This document shows, piece by piece, positions 54,577 to 62,477 of a stretch of DNA of 64,000 nt; positions within the stretch are counted from its first letter, which is position 1, and every line of letters starts with the position of its first letter. Made by a program: the position numbers and the translations under genes. Origin of the DNA: Desulfofustis sp. PB-SRB1 (GTDB lineage Bacteria; Desulfobacterota; Desulfobulbia; Desulfobulbales; Desulfocapsaceae); NCBI GenBank assembly GCA_016722945.1, contig JAEQMT010000010.1, forward strand, positions 575,765 to 639,764, in the 5' to 3' direction. The notes under the pieces are model-generated. The model was not told the DNA's origin. It saw only the letters and a program-made list of their open reading frames with translations, and ran no database searches.

Positions 54577-55728
54577 ATGGATCGGTTTTTAAGTGAAGAA
54601 CAGCAGATGATTGTGGACATCGCCCGGCAGATCACGGATGAAATGATCATTCCCAAACGCGCCGAGCTTGACGAAAATCATGAGTTTCCCCGGGAAATTC
54701 TTGAGGCAATGGCCCAGGCCGACCTGTTCGGGGTACCGATTCCCGAGGCATACGGCGGCTATGGCGGCGGCTGTTTTGATATCGTCCTTGCCCTTGAGGA
54801 AATTGCTCGGGGATGCGTCGGCGTTGGCACAGCTTTTGCGGCCAGTGCTCTGGGCGCCTACCCAATCATGATCGGCGGTTCCGAAGAGTTGAAGCAGAAA
54901 TATTTGCCGGCGGTGGCAAGTGGTGAGAAGTTCGCGGCCTTCGGTTTGACCGAGGCAAATGCCGGCTCCGATGCCTCAGGGATCAGAACAACGGCGGTGC
55001 TCGATGGTGATGAATGGGTGTTAAACGGCACCAAACAATGGATTACCAATGGTGGTGAAGCACAGATTTACACGGTCGTAGCCATAACCGATAAACACAA
55101 AGGGGCACGCGGGGCCTCGATGTTCGTGGTCGAGGATAGCGATGCCGGGTTTTCCTGCGGGGTAAAGGAAAAGAAGATGGGGATCCGTGCATCTTCCACC
55201 ACCGAGTTAATATTCAAGGACTGCCGCATTCCCAAAGACCGCATCATCGGCCGGCGCGGTACCGGCTTTATAACCGTTATGAAAACCCTCGATTCCAGCC
55301 GGCCCGGCATTGCCGCCCTTGGTGTTGGCCTTGCCCAGGGTGCCATCGATATGGCCGTCACCTATGCCAAACAGCGTGAGCAGTTCGGCCGCCCGATCAT
55401 CGGCTTTCAGGCGGTGCAGCATCTGCTGGCTGATATGGCCACCCACAATGAGGCGGCACGGGCACTCACCTACGCGGCTGCCCGTCATATCGATGCCCAT
55501 CCGAAAGATATGTCCAAGGTTTCGTCCATGTCAAAGGTGTTTGCCACTGATGTAGCCATGAAGGTGACGACGGATGCGGTGCAGGTTATGGGTGGGTATG
55601 GGTATATGTGCGAGTATCCGGCCGAAAAAATGATGCGCGATGCGAAGATTCTGCAGATTTATGAAGGGACCAACCAGGTGCAGCGCAATGTTATCGGTCA
55701 GGAACTCAACAAGGAATATAACCGGTAA
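54577..55728 (+). CDS. Acyl-CoA dehydrogenase (butyryl-CoA dehydrogenase-like) in the fatty-acid synthesis cluster
   Basis: A 383-residue flavoprotein of the short-chain acyl-CoA dehydrogenase type. FAD-binding parts are FGLTEANAGSDASGIRTTA and QWITNGGEAQIY. The catalytic Glu is in ILQIYEGTNQVQRNVIG, about 20 residues from the end, so the enzyme should be active. ATG 54577 (MDRFLSEEQQM) fits the family start; GTG 54571, five bases after AGGAG, is equally possible. It precedes etfB and etfA and lies between fabH and fabG. With an Etf it could reduce enoyl-thioesters rather than oxidise acyl-CoA. Confidence 0.94.
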   Translation: MDRFLSEEQQMIVDIARQITDEMIIPKRAELDENHEFPREILEAMAQADLFGVPIPEAYGGYGGGCFDIVLALEEIARGCVGVGTAFAASALGAYPIMIGGSEELKQKYLPAVASGEKFAAFGLTEANAGSDASGIRTTAVLDGDEWVLNGTKQWITNGGEAQIYTVVAITDKHKGARGASMFVVEDSDAGFSCGVKEKKMGIRASSTTELIFKDCRIPKDRIIGRRGTGFITVMKTLDSSRPGIAALGVGLAQGAIDMAVTYAKQREQFGRPIIGFQAVQHLLADMATHNEAARALTYAAARHIDAHPKDMSKVSSMSKVFATDVAMKVTTDAVQVMGGYGYMCEYPAEKMMRDAKILQIYEGTNQVQRNVIGQELNKEYNR

Positions 55729-55746
55729 GACGGGGCGCACGGCTAT

Positions 55747-56529
55747 ATGGAAATCATTGTATGTGTCAAGCAGGTGCCGGATGCAAAAGATGTCCGTCTT
55801 GACCCGGTTACCAATACCCTGGCCAGAGAAGGCGTTGAATCCATTCTCAACCCCTATGACCAGCACGCCCTGGAGGCCGCCGTTACCCTGAAAGAACAGT
55901 TTGGCGGCCAGGTCACGGTCATTTCCATGGGACCGCCGCAGGCCGAGGAAGTGCTGCGGCTGGCCATTTCCTGTGGGGCGGATCGGGCTTTTTTGATATC
56001 TGATAGACAATTTGCTGGTGCCGATACCTGGGCAACCGCCTACACGCTGGCCAAGGCCATTGAGAAAATCGGTCATTTTGATTTGATTGTCTGCGGCAAG
56101 CAGGCCATCGATGGTGATACCGCCCAGGTTGGTCCGGGCCTTGCGGTGCGATTGGGGATTGGTTACGCCACCTGTATTCAGCACATCCGCGAGGCAAACG
56201 GTGAGCATCTGGTGGTGGAACGCATGATGGATAGCGGCTATGATGTGTTGCGGGCCCACTACCCGTTTCTGATGACGGTAGTCAAAGATATCAATCAGCC
56301 TCGGGTGCCGTCTTTAAAGGGGAAAATGCGTGCTAAAAAAGCTGTAATCACCACCCTCAACGCACAGGATATCGATGCCGATCCGGCCTCTATCGGTCTT
56401 CCCGGATCACCGACGCAGGTGGTACGGGTGTTTGCGCCCCAGCCGCGCGGCAAGCGAGCAATGCTCAGCGGTACGGTGGATGAACAGGCTGCCGCCCTGG
56501 TTGCCAGCATCAAGCCATATCTTTTGTGA
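55747..56529 (+). CDS. etfB: Electron transfer flavoprotein beta subunit
   Basis: A 260-residue EtfB: MEIIVCVKQVPDAKDVRLDP at the start, LNPYDQHALEAAVTLKE, and the nucleotide-binding CGKQAIDGDTAQVGPGLAVRLG. The IDGDTAQVGP stretch is of the kind found in Etfs of bifurcating butyryl- or caffeyl-CoA enzymes, but class assignment by eye is not firm. It lies 18 bases after acd and 14 before etfA. Confidence 0.95.
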   Translation: MEIIVCVKQVPDAKDVRLDPVTNTLAREGVESILNPYDQHALEAAVTLKEQFGGQVTVISMGPPQAEEVLRLAISCGADRAFLISDRQFAGADTWATAYTLAKAIEKIGHFDLIVCGKQAIDGDTAQVGPGLAVRLGIGYATCIQHIREANGEHLVVERMMDSGYDVLRAHYPFLMTVVKDINQPRVPSLKGKMRAKKAVITTLNAQDIDADPASIGLPGSPTQVVRVFAPQPRGKRAMLSGTVDEQAAALVASIKPYLL

Positions 56530-56543
56530 GGTGAAATGCGGCA

Positions 56544-57734
56544 ATGCTGAAGCTTGACGAAACCCGCTGTATCGGCTGTGGAATCTGCGAAGATCAATGT
56601 CCGTTCGGCTCCATTACCATGACCGATGGCTTGCCGGTGGTCGGCCAGTCCTGTAATCTGTGCGGCGCCTGTATCGAGCAGTGTGAGGTTGAGGCCCTCA
56701 GCCTGAAGATAGAAAAGAAATCCCAGCACCCCCAGCATCATCTCTTTTCAGGGGTGTGGGTATATGCTGAGTTTGGTGATCAAGGATTGGCCGATGTTTC
56801 GCTGCAATTGCTTGGCATTGGGCGCAGCCTCGCCGATCAGCGTGGGGTTGAATTGGCCGCGGTTCTGCTGGGCCACCAGACGGGTGATGCGGCTGCCGGC
56901 CTGATCGGACATGGTGCCGATACGGTCTATCGGATCGATCATCCGGCTCTGGCCGCTTTTACCGATCAATGTTACGAAGCCGCGTTTTCGGAGCTTATCA
57001 CCGCCCATAAGCCGGAAATTGTTCTTGCCGGGGCAACCGCCATAGGCCGCTCATTTATCCCCGGTGTGGCGACCACGGTTGACGCGGGCCTGACGGCTGA
57101 TTGCACCAGTCTGAGCATCAGAGAGGAAGATGGGGCGCTGCTGCAGACACGACCGGCCTTCGGCGGCAACGTTATGGCGACCATCGTCTGCCAGGATGCA
57201 CGACCGCAGATGGCAACGGTTCGCCCGAACGTGATGAAGCAGCTGCCGTTTGATTCACAGCGTACCGGCGAAATCAACGATGTCATCCCGAAGGTGCAGC
57301 TTACCAGTAGCGTTGAAGTCCTGGAATCATCAACCCAGCAGCGGGCGGCAATCAATATCCAGGAATCAGATATCCTCGTATCGGGCGGCAGAGGGTTGGA
57401 AGACGAGAAGGGGTTTGAGCTGCTTGCCCAGCTGGCAGCAGTATTGGGAGGGAAGGTTTCGGCCTCCCGGGCGGTTGTTGATGCCGGCTGGATACCCTAC
57501 CCGCATCAGGTCGGCCAGACCGGCAAGACGGTGGCGCCGAAACTCTATATCGCCTGCGGCATCTCCGGTGCTGTTCAACATGTTGCGGGCATGCAGTCCT
57601 CCGAAACGATAGTGGCCATCAATCGAGATCCGGATGCCCCGATTTTTGATGTGGCCGATTATGGTATCGTAGGTGACCTATACGAGGTGATCCCAAAGCT
57701 CATTGCTGAGATTGAGAGGCAACGAACCGCATGA
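56544..57734 (+). CDS. etfA: Ferredoxin-fused electron transfer flavoprotein alpha subunit
   Basis: A 396-residue EtfA with an N-terminal two-cluster ferredoxin domain. Cys9, 12, 15 and 19 (CIGCGICEDQCP) and Cys37, 40, 43 and 47 (CNLCGACIEQC) are complete sets for two [4Fe-4S] clusters. The Etf-alpha part from about residue 65 ends with the FAD domain: SGGRGLEDEKGFELL, DAGWIPYPHQVGQTGKTV, YIACGISGAVQH. CarE of Acetobacterium caffeyl-CoA reductase has the same architecture. The clusters suggest ferredoxin exchange and possible electron bifurcation. Its end overlaps the fabG start by four bases, tying it to fatty-acid synthesis. Confidence 0.95.
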   Translation: MLKLDETRCIGCGICEDQCPFGSITMTDGLPVVGQSCNLCGACIEQCEVEALSLKIEKKSQHPQHHLFSGVWVYAEFGDQGLADVSLQLLGIGRSLADQRGVELAAVLLGHQTGDAAAGLIGHGADTVYRIDHPALAAFTDQCYEAAFSELITAHKPEIVLAGATAIGRSFIPGVATTVDAGLTADCTSLSIREEDGALLQTRPAFGGNVMATIVCQDARPQMATVRPNVMKQLPFDSQRTGEINDVIPKVQLTSSVEVLESSTQQRAAINIQESDILVSGGRGLEDEKGFELLAQLAAVLGGKVSASRAVVDAGWIPYPHQVGQTGKTVAPKLYIACGISGAVQHVAGMQSSETIVAINRDPDAPIFDVADYGIVGDLYEVIPKLIAEIERQRTA

Positions 57735-58477
57735 GATTAGATGAAAAAACAGCCCTTGTTACCGGTGGCGGCCGTGGCATCGGCCGGGCCGTCAGTTCTT
57801 TGTTGGCCCAGCGCGGGGCGCATGTTTACGTAAATTATGTAAACCGGCCCGAGGCGGCCCAGCAGACGGTTGCTGATATTGTCGCCGGCGGCGGCAAGGC
57901 GACGGCGATTCAGTTTGATATTGCCGATTTTTCTGCTACCCAGGCGGCTATCGCCCGGTTGTTGGGTGAGATCAAGGTGATTGATATCTTGGTGAATAAT
58001 GCGGGAATTACCCGTGACGGGTTACTCGCCAGGATGAAAGAGGATGATTGGGATGCGGTGATGAGCACTAATGTTAAAGGTGCTTTTGCCTGTACTAAGG
58101 CGGTAGTCAAGCCGATGATGAAACAGCGCAGCGGCCGGATCGTCACTATCGGTTCAGTTGTGGGAGCAACCGGTAATGGTGGCCAGGTCAATTACGCGGC
58201 GGCAAAGGCCGCTCTGGTGGGGATGACAAAAACACTGGCGAGGGAGTTGAGTTCTCGTGCGATAACGGTCAATTGCGTTGCTCCAGGATATATCGAAACT
58301 GAAATGACCCAGAAGTTGTCCGATTCAGTACGCGCCGAGTTGTTGAGTCAGATTCCACTGGCTAAGCTGGGTGGCGGGGCTGATGTTGCGGCTGCCGTCG
58401 CTTTTCTGGCAAGCGATGAGGCCTCCTACATAACCGGCCAGACAATTCATGTGAACGGCGGCATGTTTATGGGGTAG
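57731..58477 (+). CDS. fabG: 3-oxoacyl-ACP reductase
   Basis: A 248-residue short-chain dehydrogenase: VTGGGRGIGRAV cofactor loop, VNNAGITRD, and the catalytic Ser142, Tyr155 and Lys159 (SVVGATGNGGQVNYAAAK). It reduces 3-oxoacyl-ACP with NADPH. The ATG overlaps the etfA stop. A 156-base gap with a promoter-like sequence separates it from acpP. Confidence 0.96.
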   Translation: MRLDEKTALVTGGGRGIGRAVSSLLAQRGAHVYVNYVNRPEAAQQTVADIVAGGGKATAIQFDIADFSATQAAIARLLGEIKVIDILVNNAGITRDGLLARMKEDDWDAVMSTNVKGAFACTKAVVKPMMKQRSGRIVTIGSVVGATGNGGQVNYAAAKAALVGMTKTLARELSSRAITVNCVAPGYIETEMTQKLSDSVRAELLSQIPLAKLGGGADVAAAVAFLASDEASYITGQTIHVNGGMFMG

Positions 58478-58496
58478 CTGCTGTTTTTGACATGGG

Positions 58497-58532
58497 CGTG
58501 CAAAATGATGAACTACGAAATTGATTTGCACG
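58497..58532. promoter_or_regulatory. Inverted repeat overlapping the acpP promoter
   Basis: cgtgcaaa (58497-58504) and tttgcacg (58525-58532) form a perfect 8-bp inverted repeat with a 20-base spacer. It covers the proposed -35 region, a place where an operator for a fatty-acid regulator would be expected. No known regulator site is matched. Confidence 0.4.
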
Positions 58533-58548
58533 AAAAATGGTGTATCAT
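58521..58548 (+). promoter_or_regulatory. Candidate sigma-70 promoter for acpP
   Basis: TTGATT, 16 bases, then TATCAT resembles a -35/-10 pair, 86 bases upstream of the acpP start. A separate promoter for acpP would suit its high demand. Identified by eye only. Confidence 0.42.
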
Positions 58549-58633
58549 AGGTGGGTTATACCCATTGAGCGTACTTGCTTTAACATACCACTAAGGCGTT
58601 TACCGAGCGCACTGTTATTAAGGAGAGAAAGTC

Positions 58634-58867
58634 ATGGCAATAGATCAGGAACTGATTGATATCATTGTAGAACAGCTCAGTGTAGAAAAAGATAAGGTTG
58701 TCTCTGGCGCCTCGTTTGTTGATGATCTGGGTGCTGATTCACTCGATCTCGTTGAGTTGATCATGGCGATGGAGGAAAAATTCGACATTGAGATTCCCGA
58801 TGAGGATGCGGAGAAGATCGTGACCGTCCAGGATGCGGTTGACTATGTCAATAATCTCAAGAAATAG
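58634..58867 (+). CDS. acpP: Acyl carrier protein
   Basis: A 77-residue acidic ACP. The phosphopantetheine serine is Ser36 in [33 protein letters not shown] gives a strong ribosome site. It carries growing acyl chains for FabH, FabG and FabF in this cluster. Confidence 0.98.
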   Translation: MAIDQELIDIIVEQLSVEKDKVVSGASFVDDLGADSLDLVELIMAMEEKFDIEIPDEDAEKIVTVQDAVDYVNNLKK

Positions 58868-58921
58868 TCCATTGCAGAATCAATTCCTGCTCATTGATGT
58901 AATCATTTTATCGTTGAGGAA

Positions 58922-60166
58922 ATGCAATATCGCAGGGTAGTTGTCACCGGAGCCGGCCTCATTATTCCCCAGGGTATTGGAGTACAAAAGGCGTGGCCTG
59001 CCATCTGTGCCGGTAAAAGTGGAGTTGTCAACATTTCTCGTTTTGATGCCTCGGCATCCAGCGTTCAGATTGCCGCTGAGATACAGGATTATTATTCCGA
59101 GGATTTTTTCGACAAGAAGGATGCCAAGCATATCGATCTATTTGTCCAGTATGGTCTGGTTGCCGCCCGCGAAGCGCTGGCGCACAGCGGACTGGTTATA
59201 GACGATGAGAATTGTGGCAGGGTAGGCGTCATTACCGGATGCGGAATGGGCGGTTTGCCGACCATTTCCGCGCAGCATAAAATTCTCTTTGATCGTGGTC
59301 CAAAACGAATCAGTCCGTTTTTTATTCCGATGGCTATCGCCAATATGCCGTCCGGTCATATATCCATGGCAATCGGCATTAAGGGGCCCAATTTAACCCT
59401 TACCACTGCCTGCGCGGCGGGTACACATGCCGTTGGCGAGGCCTATCGACACATAAAATATGGGCTGTGCGATGCGATGGTGACCGGTGGCACCGAGGCT
59501 GTCTTATGTGAGATCGGTATTGCCGGTTTTTCCTCCATGAAAGCCTTGTCAAGGCGAAATGATGAGCCGGCTGCCGCCTCGCGCCCCTTTGATGAAGAGC
59601 GTGACGGTTTTGTCATGGGTGAGGGGGCTGGTATCCTCGTACTTGAAGAGTTAGAGTACGCACTGGCGCGAAATGCCTCGATCATCGCTGAGATCATTGG
59701 CTATGGTCTGAGCAGTGATGCCTATCATGTGGCAGCACCGCCCGAAGATGGTGAAGGGGCGGTCAGGGCTATGCGCCTGGCCCTGGATGATGCCGGACTT
59801 GCTCCGGATGAGGTTGATTATATTAACGCCCACGGCACCTCCACCCAGCTCAATGATCGATGTGAAACCCTTGCCGTCAAAACCGTTTTTGGTGACGCCG
59901 CCTATGGGTTGGCCATGAGTTCAACTAAATCGATGACCGGTCATCTGCTGGGTGCCGCCGGTGGCATCGAGGCGGTTTTCACGGCCCTGTCAATTCGTGA
60001 TCAGATTGCCCCGCCGACCATCAACCTGCATCGGCCAAGTCCTGAATGTGATCTTGACTATGTACCCAATACAGCTCGTTCCATGGCGATATCCGCGGCG
60101 CTTTCCAGCTCCTTCGGGTTCGGCGGCACCAATGGTGTAGTGGCCATGAAACGGTTTGAACCGTGA
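58922..60166 (+). CDS. fabF: Beta-ketoacyl-ACP synthase II
   Basis: A 414-residue KAS II. Active-site Cys164 is in TLTTACAAGTHAVGEA, and the two His in NAHGTSTQLND and MTGHLLGAAGGIEA. It elongates acyl-ACP with malonyl-ACP. GAGGA precedes the ATG. The end overlaps rpiB by four bases. Confidence 0.96.
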   Translation: MQYRRVVVTGAGLIIPQGIGVQKAWPAICAGKSGVVNISRFDASASSVQIAAEIQDYYSEDFFDKKDAKHIDLFVQYGLVAAREALAHSGLVIDDENCGRVGVITGCGMGGLPTISAQHKILFDRGPKRISPFFIPMAIANMPSGHISMAIGIKGPNLTLTTACAAGTHAVGEAYRHIKYGLCDAMVTGGTEAVLCEIGIAGFSSMKALSRRNDEPAAASRPFDEERDGFVMGEGAGILVLEELEYALARNASIIAEIIGYGLSSDAYHVAAPPEDGEGAVRAMRLALDDAGLAPDEVDYINAHGTSTQLNDRCETLAVKTVFGDAAYGLAMSSTKSMTGHLLGAAGGIEAVFTALSIRDQIAPPTINLHRPSPECDLDYVPNTARSMAISAALSSSFGFGGTNGVVAMKRFEP

Positions 60167-60603
60167 GCGATTCATTAACAAAAATCGCAATCGGCAGCGA
60201 TCATGGCGGCTTTAATCTGAAGCTGGAAATTATAGAAATTCTGCGGGAGAAGGGATACTCTATCATTGATTGTGGATGTGTTTCGACGGAGTCGGTGGAC
60301 TACCCTGATGTTGCTGTAAACGTTCGCGAGGCTGTGGTCTCGGGCCAGGCTGCGCGGGCTATTCTCATCTGTGGAACCGGTATCGGGATGGCTATGGCGG
60401 TGAACCGTGATGTTCGTATCCGTGCCGCTCTGTGCCACGATGAGTATACGGCGCGGATGAGTCGGGCCCATAACAACGCCAATGTGCTGTGTCTGGGCGG
60501 GCGGGTCATCGGTTCCGGGGTTTGTCGGGCAATCGTTGAAACCTGGCTGCAAACGGAATTTGACGGAGGTCGACATCTAAAGCGGATTGCCAAATTTTCC
60601 TGA
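60163..60603 (+). CDS. rpiB: Ribose-5-phosphate isomerase B
   Basis: A 146-residue RpiB that interconverts ribose 5-phosphate and ribulose 5-phosphate. IAIGSDHGGFNLK, DCGCVSTESVDYPD and ILICGTGIGMAMAVN (catalytic Cys) are conserved. The GTG start overlaps the fabF stop. In relatives glyA often follows rpiB; here a terminator and nrdR follow. Confidence 0.95.
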   Translation: MSDSLTKIAIGSDHGGFNLKLEIIEILREKGYSIIDCGCVSTESVDYPDVAVNVREAVVSGQAARAILICGTGIGMAMAVNRDVRIRAALCHDEYTARMSRAHNNANVLCLGGRVIGSGVCRAIVETWLQTEFDGGRHLKRIAKFS

Positions 60604-60625
60604 GCCAGACCACAGAACATTTTCC

Positions 60626-60658
60626 AACCGGCGAAATCACACGATGTCGCCGGTTTTT
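60626..60658 (+). terminator. Rho-independent terminator after rpiB
   Basis: aaccggcga (60626-60634) pairs with tcgccggtt (60647-60655) over nine bases around a 12-base loop, followed by tttt. It lies 23 bases past the rpiB stop and should end the fab-rpiB transcript before nrdR. Confidence 0.8.
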
Positions 60659-60701
60659 CTATTACGTGCTCAGCTGAAAATCCTGAACAGGGGAGAGACC
60701 C

Positions 60702-61169
60702 ATGAAATGCCCGTACTGTAATACTATTGATAACAAGGTTATCGATTCCCGGCTCAACAAGGAAAGTACCATAACAAGAAGAAGGCGTCATTGTCTGGCC
60801 TGTGATCAGCGCTTTACCACCTATGAGCGGCTTGAAGTGATGATGCCCATGCTTGTCAAAAAAGATGGCAGAAGAGAGCCATGGGACCGCCAGAAGATGG
60901 TTGTCGGGCTTGAAAAAGCATGTGAAAAGAGGCCCATCAGTAGAGATGCCATTGACCAGTTCGTTGACGAAATAGAGCATCAGTTACAGGACAGCGGGAC
61001 TAAGGAGGTTTTCACCTCAACCATCGGAGAGTGGGTGATGGAGCGACTTTCCACCGTTGACGAAGTGGCCTATGTTCGTTTCGCTTCGGTGTATCGACAA
61101 TTCAAGGATGTCAACGAATTTATGGATGAGCTGAAGCTATTGCTCGATGCACGAGAAAAGGAAGCATAG
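60702..61169 (+). CDS. nrdR: Transcriptional repressor NrdR
   Basis: A 155-residue NrdR. The zinc ribbon MKCPYCNTIDNKVIDSR...CLACDQRFTTYER contacts DNA, and an ATP-cone follows from about residue 46 (VMMPMLVKKDGRREPWDRQK) that senses ATP/dATP. It represses ribonucleotide reductase genes. Tandem NrdR boxes precede nrdJ in this same window. AGGGGAGAGACC is the ribosome site. ribD follows 24 bases later. Confidence 0.97.
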   Translation: MKCPYCNTIDNKVIDSRLNKESTITRRRRHCLACDQRFTTYERLEVMMPMLVKKDGRREPWDRQKMVVGLEKACEKRPISRDAIDQFVDEIEHQLQDSGTKEVFTSTIGEWVMERLSTVDEVAYVRFASVYRQFKDVNEFMDELKLLLDAREKEA

Positions 61170-61193
61170 TTCGCCGCAATTTTTTTCCTGATC

Positions 61194-62308
61194 ATGCCGG
61201 AGCCACCTGATCGTCACTATATGCGCCTTGCCCTCATCGAGGGACGTAAGGGCAGGGGCGTACTTCTCCTAATCCCTGTGTCGGTGCAGTCGTAGTCAAC
61301 AATCACAGAGTTGTCGGTAAGGGGTATCATAAAAAAGCGGGAGCTCCCCACGCCGAAGTGATGGCGTTGGACCAGGCCGGAGAATTGGCACGTGGGGCAG
61401 AACTTTATGTAACGCTTGAACCATGTAACCATAGTGGGCGAACCCCGCCGTGTACCCAGCGAATCCTGGCAAGCGGGATTCGCCGGGTGGTAATCGGGGT
61501 GAGCGATCCAAACCCGCGCGTTATCGGTGGGGGAGCTGACTACCTGAGAAGCAATGGAATTTCAGTTGACGAAGGGGTGCTTGAGGAGCAGTGCAGGGAG
61601 CTGATTCGACCGTTTATCAAGTACATCACCACATCATTGCCCTTAATTGCCATGAAGGCGGGGCTTACCCTGGATGGAAAAATTTCCCTCAAAAGAGGCA
61701 GGCGAGCGACAATTACCGGACCGGAGTCACACCGGTTCGTGCACCGCCTTCGGGATCACTATGACGCTCTGGTGGTCGGCATTGGCACGGTGATTGCCGA
61801 TGACCCGTTGCTCACTACTCGTATACCCGGCAAACGGGGTAATGATCCTGTTCGCGTGATTCTTGATACACACCTGCGTATAGATGAGGATGCGCGGGTT
61901 CTGCACGCCGATTCCGCCGCCGCTACCTGGATATTTTGTGGGCCGGATTGCGCAAGTGCAAAGGCTGATCGACTGCGCTCGGAAAAGGTGAGGGTATTCT
62001 CCGTTGCATGCGGTCGTGACGGCAAACTCGACCTTGACCGGATTGTCAGGTTACTCGCCGCTGAAAATATCATGTCGGTGCTGGTTGAAGGGGGTGCCAG
62101 GGTCCACGGAGAGTTTATCAAACGGCAGCTGGTAGATCGGGTCTATCTGTTCTATGCACCGTTTTTTGGCGGCACCGGCGGTAATTCGGTGATCGAGTGC
62201 GATGAGCCCTTTTCCTCTTCTCTGCGGATCACCCGTTCAAAGGCTCGTCGATATGGCAGCGATGTCCTGATCGAGGGGGACGTCTGTTATGGAAACCTTG
62301 AAACATGA
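61194..62308 (+). pseudogene. ribD: Riboflavin biosynthesis protein RibD, interrupted by a one-base frameshift
   Basis: RibD joins a deaminase and a reductase for two steps of riboflavin synthesis. The N-terminus reads MPEPPDRHYMRLALIEGRK from 61194; the frame then breaks at the GGGG run 61255-61258. Adding one G restores GRTSPNPCVGAVVVNNH and runs straight into HAEVMALDQA with zinc ligands in LEPCNHSGRTPPCTQR, giving 371 residues, the normal length. The reductase half (LIAMKAGLTLDGKI, VEGGARVHGEFI) is intact. A single homopolymer slip in an essential gene points to sequence error or a very recent mutation. The last codons and the stop lie inside a family 2 repeat. Confidence 0.9.
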
Positions 62309-62432
62309 GAATATTCGTTCAAGGCGCGAGGCGCGAGGAAAATGTTACCGCGGGCATATGATCGATATTGCCAGTATAAAATTATTTGAGCAACGCTGCG
62401 ATTGGGTGAAAAAACCATGTTGCAAGGTTCCC
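62296..62432 (+). repeat. Dispersed ~135-bp inverted-repeat element, family 2, copy C
   Basis: Begins ccttgaaacatgagaa and ends catgttgcaaggttccc, with caaggcgcgagg, aaaatgttaccgcgggcatat and gagcaacgctgcgattgggtgaaaa inside. It overlaps the last four codons of ribD, supplying its TGA stop, and fills the gap to the convergent ParB-like gene. Confidence 0.85.
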
Positions 62433-62477
62433 TTATAGGTGATGGGCTTTTCATCCTTTTCTCATTTTCTGGTTCTT

